From positions 31,224,943 to 31,288,942 of the forward strand of contig NC_135251.1 of NCBI RefSeq assembly GCF_964204865.1: a stretch of DNA of 64,000 nt, in the 5' to 3' direction. The notes beneath the pieces are model-generated. The model saw only the letters and a program-made list of their open reading frames with translations, was not told the origin of the DNA and ran no database searches. The position numbers were made by a program, and so were the translations under genes. The stretch comes from Styela clava. Its lineage: Eukaryota > Chordata > Ascidiacea > Stolidobranchia > Styelidae. Shown here piece by piece: positions 1 to 12,926 of the stretch (its first letter is position 1; every line of letters begins with the position of its first letter).

Positions 1-1845
1 TAAAAAGCAAATTCAGAATATATAACGTAGACTGTATTATAACCCTGAACTCATTTCATATAAGGCTCGGAGCATTCGAAAAGACGAATCGAGCATAACA
101 TCATTTGACACAGAGCTTAAAAACACTGCCGTGGCTTTTGTTGATATTGCACAGTTTCACCTCATGTCATCTTCTGTTTAATTCAATATTTATTTATAAA
201 ATTAAACTCACTTATTCTTACATTCTTACGATAGAGATGATTCAAAACTATATAATCTATATAATAAAATTATAATGATGCGCCGTCTACGTACGAGTCA
301 GAAACGTAAATCCTCGTTACGATCAATGTCGAGTCAAAATAACGCGATTGGTCATATATTAATTGTAGCCTACATACGTAATGTATAGGATAATTAGGAT
401 TGGACTTATTATTATGATAATACCATATTGATACAACAGGTGAGTTCATTTGGTGTTGTATTTGTTAAAACAAGGTTTTATTGCCAGAATCAAACACAGC
501 ACAAATATCCCACATGGAACAAACAAAACTAGTGTTACCTAGTTACAACGTTTGCTCCGCCATATCGATGCTATCGCGTTCCATATCGCTTAATTTGCTT
601 GGCCATTATTACTTATCTTATCACTTTATTGTAATCAGAATATTATTAAACTTCATCCCCTCTTAAGACAGGAAAAATGACGCTTGCTTAAACTTAAGTT
701 GTTGAATATAGGCATTGTCGGGTGTTGTTCACGGCCATTTATTTTAAAGTGAAAAAATTTATTTGTTTTAAATCGCGAAATTTCGACTGTGTTACAGTAA
801 CTACCAAAAACAACCACGTATTCCACTGGTACAGAGATGGAGTACCTGATTTATTGAAGGGGTCGAAAATTATATTTTATTTATGGAAAAAAAGACTGTG
901 AGTCATAGAAATTTAATCAATGTTCGCATCAATAAAAAACTTGATGTTGTTTTTTGTCAGCGAGTCTTATAATCCTTGGTTGATATTGTGTAGTTTTGAC
1001 CTTTAAGCATGCAGCACTCATATCGGTACTAACTACTAAGTCGATACCTGATCTCAGGAAATTCGCGTAAGAAACAACAAATTCGCATGTTTATATATAT
1101 ATACGAACTGCCGATATGGCTTTATAACGCAATTTATCAAGTTTAGAAGAAAATTTCTCTCTGGGAGAAATATATTTTGATCGGCTTTCTGTCTCGTTAA
1201 AGTTGCTACCAACCTGCTATACATTTTTTTCCTTCAAATTGTTTTTATGTCTGTCTATGCTCAGAGACACGGGCCTGATGTAGCCTACTCAATTTCAGCT
1301 ACATTTTTTCTTGATTCACACCGACACTTTTTTCGTAGTAATGCTGAAAAAACTTCCAATTACCAATTAAGGAAAGATGATGTAGAATAAGTTCCAATCT
1401 ACACAGTGAACAAACACACACAAATATATATGGCCTTCTATTTGCAGCTAATAAAGAAAAACAACGCTCTAGTTTGATAAAGAAATCTGAACAACCTGGT
1501 GTCAACCGTATCGATAATTCCAATGTTACAGTAAGCTATTGCTTACAGATTTCCGATTAAACACGGAAAGATGGAAAGTGAACTAGGCTTCCGACATTGA
1601 TACATCCATGAGACATTTGGGATATTCAGTTATTTTTTTTTACTTATTGCGTCAACACTCCTCTTTACTATCTATTTATTGTCGCGTTCCAGCGGGGTCT
1701 CAAGACTTGTTCCAGATCGTTTTTTTACTGTTGCTACGTTCAAGGGGGACACATTTCTGAGGTGTGACGCAATCGTTCATCAACTCTTGCAATGGTGACT
1801 AGAGGCGTCGGTTTTCCAAAAAGCTAATGTTGCGCGACTTGGTTT
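1..1845. other. AT-rich sequence without a recognised gene
   Basis: Only short chance-length open frames are present (for example 481-666 plus and 1299-1523 minus), none resembling a known family. There is a short TA run near 1095. The right part may include the unrecognised 5' half of the hAT element whose transposase remnant starts near 1850, but I cannot see its terminal repeat. Confidence 0.4.
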
Positions 1846-1849
1846 TTAT

Positions 1850-2830
1850 TCGTACTTTCAACAAAGCTGCTTGATGACAAGCAAAACGGCGAAAAGAGTG
1901 CACAACATAAATGCGATTCGATGTTCCGCTCTCACCCTCCAGTTGTGCCTATAGTGGGGTTTTGCTTTGAGAGACATTGCAGATATGTTGGGCAGTAAAA
2001 TTGTGAATTTTCTCAGATTATCTGCATCAAACATGCCGTGCCTTAGAAAAAAGTATGAGAAGATAACTGAGAAGCACTTATTCTTGGACCTTTTAATCGA
2101 TGTGGCCACCAGGTGGAACTCCATTTATGAAATGTATCGAGGGAAATTTTGCAAGATTTATTGCCTATTCTACAGCAATTCAAGGTAGCTACAGCCTTTT
2201 TTGGAAGGCAACAATTATATAACCTTGTATTCCCTAAAACCAGTACTTAAAGGGTTGCTGAAAAAGATTAGTGCTTGGTAAACTGAAACAACATGTCTGA
2301 AAGATGACGGAAGTATATTATTTGATATTGCATATGTCCTGGATGCGAGATACAAAACAAAATCTACTCAGCAAGATATATCAAGAAAAAAGAAAAACTT
2401 GTTCCAGTTTGAAGTAGAAAATGTTAACAGCTCAAGAATAAAAGAGTCTGCAGTCCAACGGACCGACAGAGCAATGGAACACCTTGAAAGAAGCATGTAT
2501 TGAAAATTTGATTAATGACGGTATGGAGAGCTCTGACGATAGTGGCGGCTACATCGGTGAATTGAGCAGAGAGTTGGAGGTTTCCGCTGAGATTTCAAAA
2601 TATTTAAATGAAGGAAATCTTGGCATATCAGCGACCCAAGAAGAAATGTTGCAAGGGTGGAAATGAAACAAAAAACACAGTTGTTGTCCAAAAGTACATC
2701 TGAGTCCAGCAAAATCAGCATCAGAAAAAGCATTTAGCTCAGCCGAGCTTAGCATCTCCAGATTGCGATCGAGACTCACAGGAAGACTTGCGAACAAATT
2801 GAACTTTTACATTGTAATAGATTTTTGATA
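1850..2830 (+). pseudogene. ZBED/Ac-type hAT transposase remnant
   Basis: Decayed transposase of a hAT DNA transposon, readable as pieces in different frames. The first piece (about 1890-2190) reads RCSALTLQLCL, a stop, then FALRDIADM and later DVATRWNSIYEM, which matches the conserved catalytic-core segment of ZBED-like hAT proteins ('RCxAHxLQLcl' and 'DVxTRWNSTYeM'). A second piece (about 2300-2505) reads LFDIAYVLDARYKTK, the usual 'A.lLDPRyK' region. A third (about 2710-2829) reads SASEKAFSSAELSISRLRSR and ends at TGA 2827-2829; this is the C-terminal hAT dimerisation region. In-frame stops and frameshifts separate the pieces, so it cannot make protein. Family assignment is firm; element ends were not found. 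Confidence 0.8.
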
Positions 2831-4860
2831 TTTCAGTAATTTTTTAGACATATAGATCGTTTTGTTATTATTCTGTTGTTTTTAAAGTTCATTTTCCTGT
2901 TTTTGTTATGGAAAAAATATTTTTTCTTATTAGGCGTTACCTACTGGACCGGTTGCTTTAAAATTTTCAGTGGTTAATTTTTTTTTGCTATTTTTACGCT
3001 TATTTATTTCAAAAATTTCTGTGGGCTCTAGAGATTCGTTTCTTTGCGCGATTTTGTCTACTGTGACTATTGAATATACATACTACTTAGTTTTAGCTTT
3101 CTTGTGCATATATTTTAGCATCGCTCTTTTATTTGATTTCATGTGGCCATGTATAGGGGGTATTTTTTCTCGATAATCTATGTTGAGTAATCGAGATTTG
3201 AAATCAAGAATCAGAAACGAAAAATTTGATCAGATGAGAATCGAATACTTATAAGTAGTCATATATATATATATAAGTAGCATCCTTACGCATCTGCTAA
3301 CAATTTGAAAAATAATGAAGAGAAATAAGTTATATCGTTTTGTATTTCATTGGATGACTTGAAATACTTGTTGAATTCTGTTGCTATCAGAAGTCCATTT
3401 CAAGAGCCAAACTTATCTCAATCCATACACTTTCATAGTGGGAGTAAGCTAATTGAAAATATAATTCGATTTTCGCCATCCGTTTTTGTGATAGATAGCA
3501 GGTGTATAAAACTATACCCACCAATATTAGTATTCGAAATAGGGCTACTCCATATATATTATAACTTAGATTCACTTATCGCAATTATTTGTGGAGGGGA
3601 TGATAAATTAGGTATAGGGGTTGTCAGTCATCAATATTTATTGTAAGGATCGAATATTTACATGGAAAATATAAAAGTCAGACGAAGATTGAATATAATT
3701 TAAATCAACAACTTCTACACTGTTGCATGTTGCGATGTCACTGGAATAAACTAATTGAGAGTCACGCGCTAAAGCCATTTATAAAAATGCAAAAATTATT
3801 TTACTAGAATGCAAGCTAAATGACCAGTAGTTTTAATATACATTCGAGTAAAACATAAAATTATTTTGCCTATACAATGTAGAGATTTAAGTTATATATA
3901 TCCCTTTCGTTAGTTTTGTTGTTACTCAACAAAAAATACATTTGTTGTGTTTGGTTGGCCCACATACCCACTAACCTATCAAACTGCGCGTTCGCTGACT
4001 ACAGCATGTAACACGCACGTTTTGTGACCCTCAATAGTTTAGGATTGGTTTGGCAAGTTTAAAAACCAGGTTTAATTTTTTTAATGCAGATCGGAAATTG
4101 AGCATGTTTAAAGACAAAATTTCGTGCGATAACCTAATTATTAATGAAAATAAAAAATATGGCCGTGGTTGGTAGTTAATAGTTATAGTTCTGGAACAAT
4201 GCTGGAATCGTTTGCTTCACATTGCTTTGGTGATTGAGTAATTGACTTATGTATAAATGTTGTTGAAAAACGACATCATGAAATTATGGGATCCACCCGT
4301 AAATCCTGCTTCCCAGGGTGGCTGCACCTATGGCCCCCATGACATTACCCTGGTTATATATTACACGTAACTTTAAAAATGGGCCTTTACCAATCCGCTA
4401 TTTTAAAGCTGTTTTTGATGATAATTCAATGTTTCATCTTGCAGAACACTCAGAGTTGTATTCAGAACGGAAACTCGAACTAATGTTTCAGGTTGAAAGT
4501 TTGACATAATGTGGAGTAGGTGGAATTACATAAAACTCTGGGAGTTTATGCTTGGCAGCAAAGTTGGAAAAATAAATATATATATATATATATATTATGG
4601 CGATGATAAATCTCGCTATGCACTTGATTTTTAACATTGTGAAATGTGAATAGGTTTCAGATCAAATAGTAAATTTTTGGAATCTGTCCGGACGACGAAA
4701 ATTTTGAATCGCCGCAATCTTTTTTTTCTCACTAAAGATCATATTTTTTACAATACAAACCGACATGCGTGCGTATCGACGTGCGTTTATTGATGAAACA
4801 GGTTTCTTATTCTGTGTGAACACAAAACCAACTGTCTGAGTGATGGAGTGTATGTTTCCA
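2831..4860. other. Intergenic AT-rich sequence, no gene recognised
   Basis: Open frames at 2970-3176 and 3350-3646 (98 codons) match no family I recognise. Short TA microsatellites lie near 3260 and 4577-4595. The beginning may contain the 3' untranslated part of the hAT remnant ending at 2829. Confidence 0.4.
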
Positions 4861-4864
4861 GTAA

Positions 4865-4977
4865 TTCAATAAGATATTCGTATTCAATTTCCAATTTTCA
4901 AAGTATTTGAGATTTGATTCGAAAAATATTCGATTCAATTCTAAAACCACTAGGTATTTGAAAATTCCCACCTCTAA
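4865..4977. repeat. hAT-like element terminus
   Basis: A run rich in ATTCGAAT-type motifs ends in ...TTCCCACCTCTAA. Read on the minus strand this is TTAGAGGTGGGAATTTTCAA, the style of terminus often seen on ZBED/hAT elements ('tagaGGTGGGaa'). No partner terminus or target duplication was found, so extent and family are uncertain. Confidence 0.35.
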
Positions 4978-5003
4978 TTGCGAAGAGTTGTTTAACGAAT
5001 TAT

Positions 5004-5040
5004 CAGTGGCGGCGCGTGGTCATTTTGACAACCGGGGCAA
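5004..5040. repeat. Solo terminus of the DUF4371 hAT family
   Basis: Begins CAGTGGCGGCGCGTGGTCAT and matches, over its whole 37 bases, the terminus of the hAT copy at 60445. It is joined directly to the left-truncated TTAA element at about 5041, so it is a fragment left by insertion or rearrangement. Confidence 0.7.
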
Positions 5041-6825
5041 GCTATAGCGGCTTTCCTGAGAAAGTGTTCTGACGCTGAAAGCCGCTTTAGCCCTCATATC
5101 TTGCGAACCTTATATTATATTTAGACAAGTTTTACATTGTGTGAAAGATAATCTACGGGACTAAGTGTAATTTTAAAATTGAGATAAAATATTGTGATCA
5201 TCTTATGCAAATTGGCAAAATTAAGAGCATAAAAAACTTCTGGAAAACTCCTGAATCTAATTGAAAAAACTTCAATTTGTTTTCGATTTAACCTAGTACA
5301 TTATCGACAACATTTGTAGAAGTTGAAGATAGCTTTCCAGTGATACCATTAGATTGAAATTATGTTGCACCATTCAAATTTTAGAAGCATTTTTATTCGT
5401 GATTTTTTTTGTCGCAAGATCAAGGTGACGAAAATAACGACCTAACACATTTACGCCGTTACGCAGCGACGGTAAGCAATTACGTTGGCACGTAGCATTT
5501 TTACGTTCCACACGAAAATCATTTTTCCCCGCATGCTCGTAACGTCATTTACTTGAGTTCGTACTCGTGAAGCGAACCTACGACTTGTAAACGATACACG
5601 GGGGAATTTACGCATAACATCTAGCCTCAAAACCTGTTCGACTAAAACACACAATATGCAGTGTTATTTCCATTTTAATTGAATAAAGATATGAAAAATA
5701 CCAATAGCAAAAATACGGATTCCTAAAAACAGAATGATGGAACATATCGATGGATGCTTTGTTTAGCGTCAATGCTGGACTTTGTTGTGCCTTATTTTCT
5801 TCTTCCGATATATATCCAATATTTCATCTGGACAAAGCTTTCGTTTAAATTCCATTGTGAATATAGAGATATCAAGAATGTAGCGTATATGCAGTAATTT
5901 CGAAAATCTAATGAGGCCGCAAAATTTAAAACACTGACCAGGTGAGCTACTGGTGCCACCATGTCTTCCGCGTTCCCGTTATCAGTTTTTTTTTATTCAA
6001 TTTTCATGATATCCAACGGTGAATAATTAGCCTTGATGTTTCCGGCGGAACCTCATAAGTGCATAAGGATCAAATATTACACTTTGTCCATTTATTTTCG
6101 TTCCATGTTCAAATAATAAACGTATATAAAATGGCCTTTATATTCTAGCAATTTTACTATGTTCGATCAAGATTCGTCTGAATATAAGGGTTTTATCTGC
6201 GGCCGTGGATATGATACTGATGCAATGATGATACAATCTGAACTCAAGCTGTGAACGACCAGATGTGCAGTTGCGCAATCTACCTCACGCAAAGCGTTAC
6301 GCACGAAATGTCGCTTGAACGTAATCACGACCATGTCGTCGTCGCCCTTTGCGTCGTTAAGCAAACTTGGCGTCAAATTAGTTGATCAATTTTGTTCGCA
6401 AACCATTGTAATCGATAGTACAAATTCTGCAATAAAATGAGTTATGCGTATGTTAAGAAAGTCATTCGAATATTCCCCGAAAGGTAATTTTGTATACCTT
6501 TCAAAATTTTAATTATATTGTTGATATATTTTTAAAAAAGGTATTAAATCTTACCAAAATACAAAAAATTAGTAGATGGGACTAGAAATAAACTCACACA
6601 TTTCATCAAAACATCTCGTAAAAAATAATGTCAGTTAAAAATAAAAGACTAGATAAGCTTTTATATGACATATTACAGACCATCTGATATCTAATGGTTT
6701 AGAAGTTATGTTGATTTAAAATTAGAGATATTACAATTTTTTAACGCGTCAAATCGATGCGATGCCGTGGGAAGTCAGGGTGAGAGAGTAGCGTCGTTCT
6801 GGGAATTCAGAGTTCAAAGAGTTAA
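5041..6825 (-). mobile_element. Non-autonomous TTAA-flanked DNA transposon, copy A
   Basis: Copy A of a repeat that recurs at 45429-48304 in the opposite orientation. Its right end reads ...GAGTTCAAAGAGTTAA with TTAA at 6822-6825. The left end lacks about 25 bp compared with copy B and starts inside the palindrome AAAGCCGCTATAGCGGCTTT. TTAA targets and the terminus TTAACTCTTTGAAC suggest a piggyBac- or Kolobok-type element (inference). The only notable frame, 6167-6376 on the minus strand (69 codons), resembles no transposase but has an identical translation in copy B. That identity suggests recent common origin more than protein function. Confidence 0.7.
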
Positions 6826-6829
6826 TTGG

Positions 6830-7143
6830 CAGAGGTGGTCAAATTGCGGGCTGGATCCGGCCCACCGAAGTGTTTCATTCGGCCCACTTGTGTCTTCTGA
6901 AATGATGACTATATTTTTTATGGCCATAAATTTCCGTTGAAAATATCAAGGAAAAAAAGGCATAATGACCCTGATTGTTACATTGTGCTTCTTATTATTC
7001 TATAAACGTTAGCCTATAGCTGTTGTAAATAAACTGTTTCTTATTCTATTCATAGTTTTCGTATTGAGTTTTGAGCCACCGGCCCAGTAACCAAGTCCAT
7101 TACGTGTAACTCACCCACTCAGAAAGGTAATTGCCCACCCCTG
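6830..7143. mobile_element. Short hAT-like element (about 314 bp)
   Basis: Starts CAGAGGTGGTCAAATTGCGG and ends GTAATTGCCCACCCCTG, imperfect inverted termini of the CAGRGGTGG hAT type. The internal 'CCGGCCCACC' / 'GAGCCACCGGCCC' segments are also typical. The 8-bp flanks (TTAATTGG and CTTCGAGG) do not match. It abuts the TTAA element, which may have destroyed the left duplication. Too short to encode a transposase. Confidence 0.6.
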
Positions 7144-7988
7144 CTTCGAGGCAAAAGATCTTAAAAAGAATGTGGATACAAGAAATGTTCCAATAAAAAA
7201 GATTGCAATTACAACAACCACTTGAATATCCCCTTCATTCATTCAATTTTTTTTTAGTAAAATTAAGTATTTACAATATCACTAGCATATATACTGAAAA
7301 TGATGACGTATTAATGACGTCATCGTCGAGTTCTGTGACGTTGTTCGGGAACAACATCATGAAAGAAAGGTGATGAGTGAATTTTTGAAACCCCCATTAC
7401 CGCAATGAAACTACTATTAATGAACACTAACATTAATCAAGTTTACAACTAAATGGACTATTTGTTCGCTGAGTCCCGAAAAAGTATCCTTTTCCAGTTT
7501 ACGTAAAAACATTTCAAACCAATTTTTCTCTTTTCCGATCGGAAATGTTTGTTATACTTGTTCACACAACGAGCAGAACATTGTTACATTACATCGAAAT
7601 ACGTCTGTGCGCAGTTAATCTATGTGTGTGCGCGCTGCGCAGCCTCTGAAAGCTGTTTGCGCACGCACACCTTAGAAGGAACACTGGGTGGGGGCATTGA
7701 TAAGTATTGTCGTACTAGTTCTATTCTAGATAATGGTGAAGATTTTGCAATAAGAGACTTAAATGTGCACATATTCAATTGATTTTTCTAATGACTACCC
7801 GCACTAGTACGCAGTTCAAATTCGATTCATGGATGACAGCATATCATAAAAATATACACCTTCGATGTTTGCTATAATACTGTGGCCCATATATATGGGT
7901 TAAACAAGGCTCATGTGAAACTATTGGATATACTCCCATATATATACGGATCCTCTTTTCAATTGCTTCGCAGATTTATCATAATTCG
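7144..7988. other. Intergenic sequence, no gene recognised
   Basis: Contains an unassigned 77-codon open frame at 7549-7782 and nothing resembling an exon of a known gene. The last 8 bp, ATAATTCG, are the left flank of the hAT copy that starts at 7989. Confidence 0.35.
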
Positions 7989-8834
7989 CAGTGGCGGCGC
8001 GTCAATAAGGTGTTTTTTCGGTATAATAAAAAATATTCGAAAAATACCTCAATATCGGTTGCACAGACTGTCTACACTAGCAATATTCTCCCGACATGGT
8101 TCATTTTTCGCTCGCAAAGCCTTCGCCGAACGTCGACGGGGCGACGCCGATTTTGCCCCGGTTGCTCATTGTATATCGTATTCTCTCTTTTATCTTCCAC
8201 TCGCCGCGTTTGTCTCGTTTGTTTTCTGTTTCTTTTACTAAATCATCGGGACCGATCGGGGCTAGCCCCGAAATTATGACGACACAATGCCGACGTTTCT
8301 TACAACAACGTGTTGACATATTCACGCATTCCTTCTCGTTCGTTGGTTGCTTGAGAGTTGATAGTTTCCTCGCCTTCGTTTTTGTCGCTTGTTTCGCTAT
8401 TTGAATCAGTTAGAGACCTTTAGTCCATTTGCTTTCGATTTTCCACATTCCTTTTGAGCTCCTCACTTCCTTCCGGCTTCGCATTTCTTAGCCTTAGACC
8501 TCATAATGAATAAGGTTGATGCACTACTTCGCGCTCCGTTTTCGCAGCTGCCGCTGGAACAAAAACTAGAGGTACAACGTCTTGGGCCTTATCAACCAAA
8601 AAATTGTTCACTGGAACAATCCCACGACGGAGGAAAGCGTCGGCGTACATTCTGCGCAGAAACTTGGTATGAAAAACACGAATGGTTGTGTTACAGCGAG
8701 GACAAAAATGCACTTTTTTGTTTTTATTGCCTACTTTTTGCTACCGCCTGTGACTCACGTTGGTGTAAAAATTGGTTTTATAGATCTTGAACATCTTTCC
8801 GAGCGGGCCAGGGATCATCAATCTTCTATGGAGC

Positions 8835-8842
8835 ATCTAGAC
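8835..8842. repeat. Left 8-bp target duplication of nested hAT
   Basis: ATCTAGAC, repeated exactly at 10991-10998, immediately outside the CAGTG...CACTG termini. Confidence 0.95.
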
Positions 8843-10990
8843 CAGTGATTCTCAAACTAGGGTTTGAGAGCCGCATGCGGCTCTTAGCAACCTTTCCTGC
8901 AGCTCTCGTTAATGCTTATTGTTTATTTGCCGCGTTGTTTTTTGCGTAACGTTGACTAACCTACAAGATGCACTAGTTACGCAACAGTAAACGTTTTCTG
9001 TAATCATTGGCTTGCTTCCGTGGATTTTCAGTGTTTGTCGCATTCCCACATATTACCGGTATGTATAAATCAAATGCTCAATGATTAATTCTAGAGCATT
9101 TTAATTTTGTTCCAGTAATCGAAAATAGTCCCGAAATATCTGGCGATTATCTCAAGCAGCATCCTCCACGATTACGACCCGCTTTGACAAACTTATTAGA
9201 AATCAAAGCCAAATTAAATGGCTGTTAGTCTAGGGTGGGCAAAATCGAATCTTGTTTCGAATCGAATAATTTGAATATTTTTCATACATTTAATGGATCC
9301 AGAACATCAGAGGCCGATACACTATTTAGAAATTGATAAAAACATTGAAAAGTCGGCAAAAAAACTTTTTTTTTTACTGGTTAATTTAATCATAATCACT
9401 GATTGTCACCGCGATCGTTTTGGCAGCGATAACCTAAAGTTGGTATTCTATATTCCCGCCCTTTCTCGTTTTTTTGCAAGAATAAGCGGTCGCCGAATAT
9501 CGAAGATTTATATTTCTAGTATATCCTAAAGTTCACATCAGCGACAGCTGTTGAATACATTAAGGGTTGATTTCAAAACCAAATTAATTTTATTCTGAGT
9601 TTAATCCTCTGCCTTGGATTTGATTTTCCCTATCACCTTGTAAATTAATTGTGCCTGTTTAAAGTGAACGGTAACCGAGATGCAGATATTTAAACGATAA
9701 TTGAGTTTCTCATGCGTTTCTATGGTGTTCGTGTTATTTTAGTATTGGATAGATAAACCTAGCAAATTTACGATTGCGTGAATCCTGAATGTTGATTTAA
9801 AATAGCGATTAAATAAATTGACAACAAAGGCATTTCTAGGCCTTTGTGTCTAATAGAGGGTCAGACGCTAATTATACCTAATTCATTCAAGTTTTAACGT
9901 TTTTTTTTTCAACAAAACAACACTCCGATGGTTATTATAGCTAAAATACTTACTGAGTAATGCTCAATTTTCTTTACGGAATTTGCAAATTCAGCACTTC
10001 ACCTAATGATTTTGATCATGTCATGCTATAAGGCTTAATTATTACTGCCCAAATGCTTCAAAATTTACCAATTGTAATCATTTTCGACGATAATAGACGC
10101 AACAATTCGTGAACGAGTCAGTGTGCATTGTCACAATAAAATTCACGATTGATTTTACGTTCTACTCTTGGCTCAACGGCCATGCATGGCTGAATAAAAT
10201 GTTTACATATTCAAAACATTACTTGACCAAGGATGGAAGGGATCACTAAATAGCTAATACAAAGTGCTTTGAATGGAGTAAGACATGACATTTCTTATCT
10301 GGTTACAACTTAATGAGTGTTTTTCATACAAGTAACTCATACCAGCTTTCGAAAAAACTTTTGGTCATTTTTAAATCTATGCTATTTACATAACTAGAGT
10401 TTTCTAACGACCTAAAATAGCCTTTTACACAATGAAACGCTGAAAAGTCATTTTACCATTTAATTTCAATCAACTTTATGTTCGGTAATGCAAGAAGTGG
10501 CCAATGACATGACACCAAGCATGCGGAGGTTAAAATCTGAGATATTTATTTTAAATACCTAATCTGGTTTGATGTTTCTAAATTTACGGAACGGTCGGTA
10601 CGTTTTTTTGCAAAATAAATATTTGAAACGATACGTCAATTGCAAAGACAAGCATTTAACACCAAAACGCAAGGCAACGACTTTTCAATTTTTTTTTTTT
10701 TCTGATAGCGAGCGCCGTTGGGAAATCTCGCACAATTCATCAGTCAGGTGGAGACGCGCGAGTTTGGTGTCCAAGCAGAGCGGCGCAGGTCACGTGGTAC
10801 CGGATATTCGAAAAGTAAAATTTTATTATTCGAATATTTCGACCAGCTCTAGTTATTACGATGACTTGGTATTTTAAATTCGCGCTTTTAGGGTTTGTTG
10901 CTATTTTACCTTGCGTTGTTTGTGTGCGGCTCTTCATAACTTTGAGGTTTGAAATGCGGCTCTGGGACTAAAAAAGTTTGAGAAACACTG
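8843..10990. mobile_element. Nested non-autonomous hAT element (2,148 bp)
   Basis: Termini CAGTGATTCTCAAACT and AGTTTGAGAAACACTG form imperfect inverted repeats flanked by the perfect 8-bp duplication ATCTAGAC. The uninterrupted target is visible in copy 2 of the host transposon (minus strand near 62580), which reads GAGCATCTGGACAATGCAG. Each end carries a 'gagccgcatgcggctct'-like segment. No transposase frame was recognised, so it depended on a related autonomous hAT. A possible inner insertion, about 9229-10850, starts CTAGGGTGGGCAAAATCGAA and ends CGACCAGCTCTAG, but its target duplication is unclear. Confidence 0.93.
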
Positions 10991-10998
10991 ATCTAGAC
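10991..10998. repeat. Right 8-bp target duplication of nested hAT
   Basis: ATCTAGAC, matching 8835-8842. Confidence 0.95.
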
Positions 10999-12926
10999 AA
11001 TGCAGTAAAATACCGAACATTCGGAAATGTTAATATTGCAGCACAGTTGGATGAAGGACGCGCGGTTTCTATTCGTCGGCACAACCAAAACATCGAGAAA
11101 AACCGCCATGTTCTCGGTCGATTGATAGATGTTTCGAAGTTCATTGGTTGTCACGAGCTGTCCATCCGTGGGCACGATGAACGGGCTGGATCTTCTAGTA
11201 GAGGGATATTTTTGGATATGGTGGAATACACCGCATCCCTAGATACAGTATTGAGAGATAATCTTGATTCCGCAACTGTTTCGAAAGGGACATCTAAGGA
11301 TATCCAAAATGATTTGCTCGACTCAATGTATAAAATTTATTTACAACATTTGACTCTGGAAATTGAGAATTGCCAGTCCCTTTCGATTCAGTCTGACGAG
11401 ACAACTGACATCACGTGCGTTTTCCAACTGGCTGTGATTTTTCGGTTTGTGAAAGATGGTAAACCTACCGAGAGATTCACAGCTTTGTACCAATCGTTGA
11501 TCGCACGGCTTGCGGGATATCGGCTGTACTGAAAGAAGTGTTACAGCCTTACAACGCGAAGTCAAAATTGATAGCTCAAACTTATGGCGGCGCGGCAGTC
11601 ATGAGTGGGTCGAAACATGGTGTTCAAGTTTATATAAAAGAAGATTTTCCTCATGCGCATTTTTTACATTGTTATGCACACCAATTTAACCTCGTTATTA
11701 AAAATATGTGTCTTGATACCCCTCTCGTCCGTATATTTTTTGCAAATGTTTCGGGGTTTTCTTCATTTTTTTTTTCGTTTCGCCGAAGCGCTCTGACCTC
11801 CTGCGCCAGATATGTAGCCGCCGTCTCCCAGCACCAACACGTTGAAACTTTCCAATCACGCGTGGTGCAGGGCGTGTCCGAAATTAGGTCTGAGCTCTGA
11901 GCATTCAGGGCCCTCCGGTTTGGGACGAACGCTCTGTGAGGGAGGCGTCAGGTCTAAAGATGGTGAGTTTTCATTTTTTCTCGCTTTTTTCTCCACAATA
12001 TTCTATCTCGTGGATGTATTATACTGCGCATTGCAGTCAAGGCTAATGGATGGAGCGTCTGTGCAGTCGTGTATTTCAGACTTCTGCGATGCTGTATCTC
12101 GTATCCGGGAAACAATAAAATACGACGACACATGGAGTGGGCGGGGCACGGGCAAACAACGCAGCGTTTGATTTTGTCTGCAAAGGAATGCTGTTACATT
12201 CTGGTGAATCAAATAGGCGATCGTCTGCGCTCTGAACACCTTGCCGCGTTCTCTTTGATGAACCCCAAAAATTTTTCAAAATTTGCACGTCAATTTCCCA
12301 TCCATTTGTTGGCTACTGTCTCCAAATTTTACCCCATGATAAACGTGGGTAAATTGGAAAATGAATTGCGATGTATATACACCAATCAAACTTTTTTGAA
12401 CATCACATCAACTTGCGCGCTCTATGGGTTCCTCATAGATAACACTCTAGTAACTACCTTTGCGGCGTCTGCAAAATTTCTGGACATCATTTTGACGACG
12501 CATATTTCTTCCGCCGACGCAGAGCGAACATTCAGCACGCTGAAGCGTATTAAAACGTATCTCAGAAACACAATGAAGCAAGATAGATTAAATTCCTTGG
12601 CTGTTTTATCCATTCACAGAGACGTTATTTCTGGGATGCATGACTTTAATCAGCGCGTTATTGAGCATTTTGTTTCCAAGAAATCGCGGCGTGTTGGATA
12701 TATGTTCGAGCAGTAGAAGTCTAGCACCATATATATCTATGAGTGAGCGACGCATGTCCTTATCTTTGCATTACCTTTCCTTTCTTCATAGTAACGTTTT
12801 AAACCTTATTTTAGGTTTTGTCTGCTTTCCCGAAGTTTCTGTTAATATGTCATTGCATTTATCTGGGTAAATATTGCCTTTCTTTTTGAAAGAGGTTTCA
12901 AAATAAACTATGTCTATATTTATTAA

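Larger units (their letters stand above)
8506..12716 (+). pseudogene. hAT transposase (TTF-type zinc finger, DUF4371, hAT dimerisation), copy 1
   Basis: Start ATG 8506 begins MNKVDALL. The N-terminal part has the TTF/BED-like finger (WLCYSEDKNALFCFYC) and breaks at the 8843-10990 insertion. It resumes at 10999 with NAVKYRTFGNVNIAAQL and continues through QSDETTDIT (first catalytic aspartate region), a frameshift near 11490, then AQTYGGAAVMSG, the RNase H-like core, LVDVLYCALQSRL, and the C-terminal ISSADAERTFSTLKRIKTYL dimerisation segment, stopping at 12714-12716. Copy 2 has YDGAAVMSG where this copy has YGGA, so a probable second catalytic aspartate is lost. At least two further frameshifts (near 11780 and 12160) confirm a dead gene. 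ZMYM1-like and THAP0-like host proteins share this fold, but the flanking termini identify a transposon. Confidence 0.9.
7989..12926 (+). mobile_element. DUF4371-type hAT transposon, copy 1 (interrupted, 3' end missing)
   Basis: Starts with CAGTGGCGGCGCGTCAATAA, the family terminus. Similarity to copy 2 (60445-63395, opposite strand) runs through 8842, resumes at 10999 and stops near 12926, before the 3' terminal repeat seen in copy 2. The 8843-10990 interval is a later insertion of another hAT element. Without it the copy is about 2.8 kb. It carries the transposase pseudogene at 8506-12716 and lacks one terminus, so it should be immobile. Confidence 0.85.
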
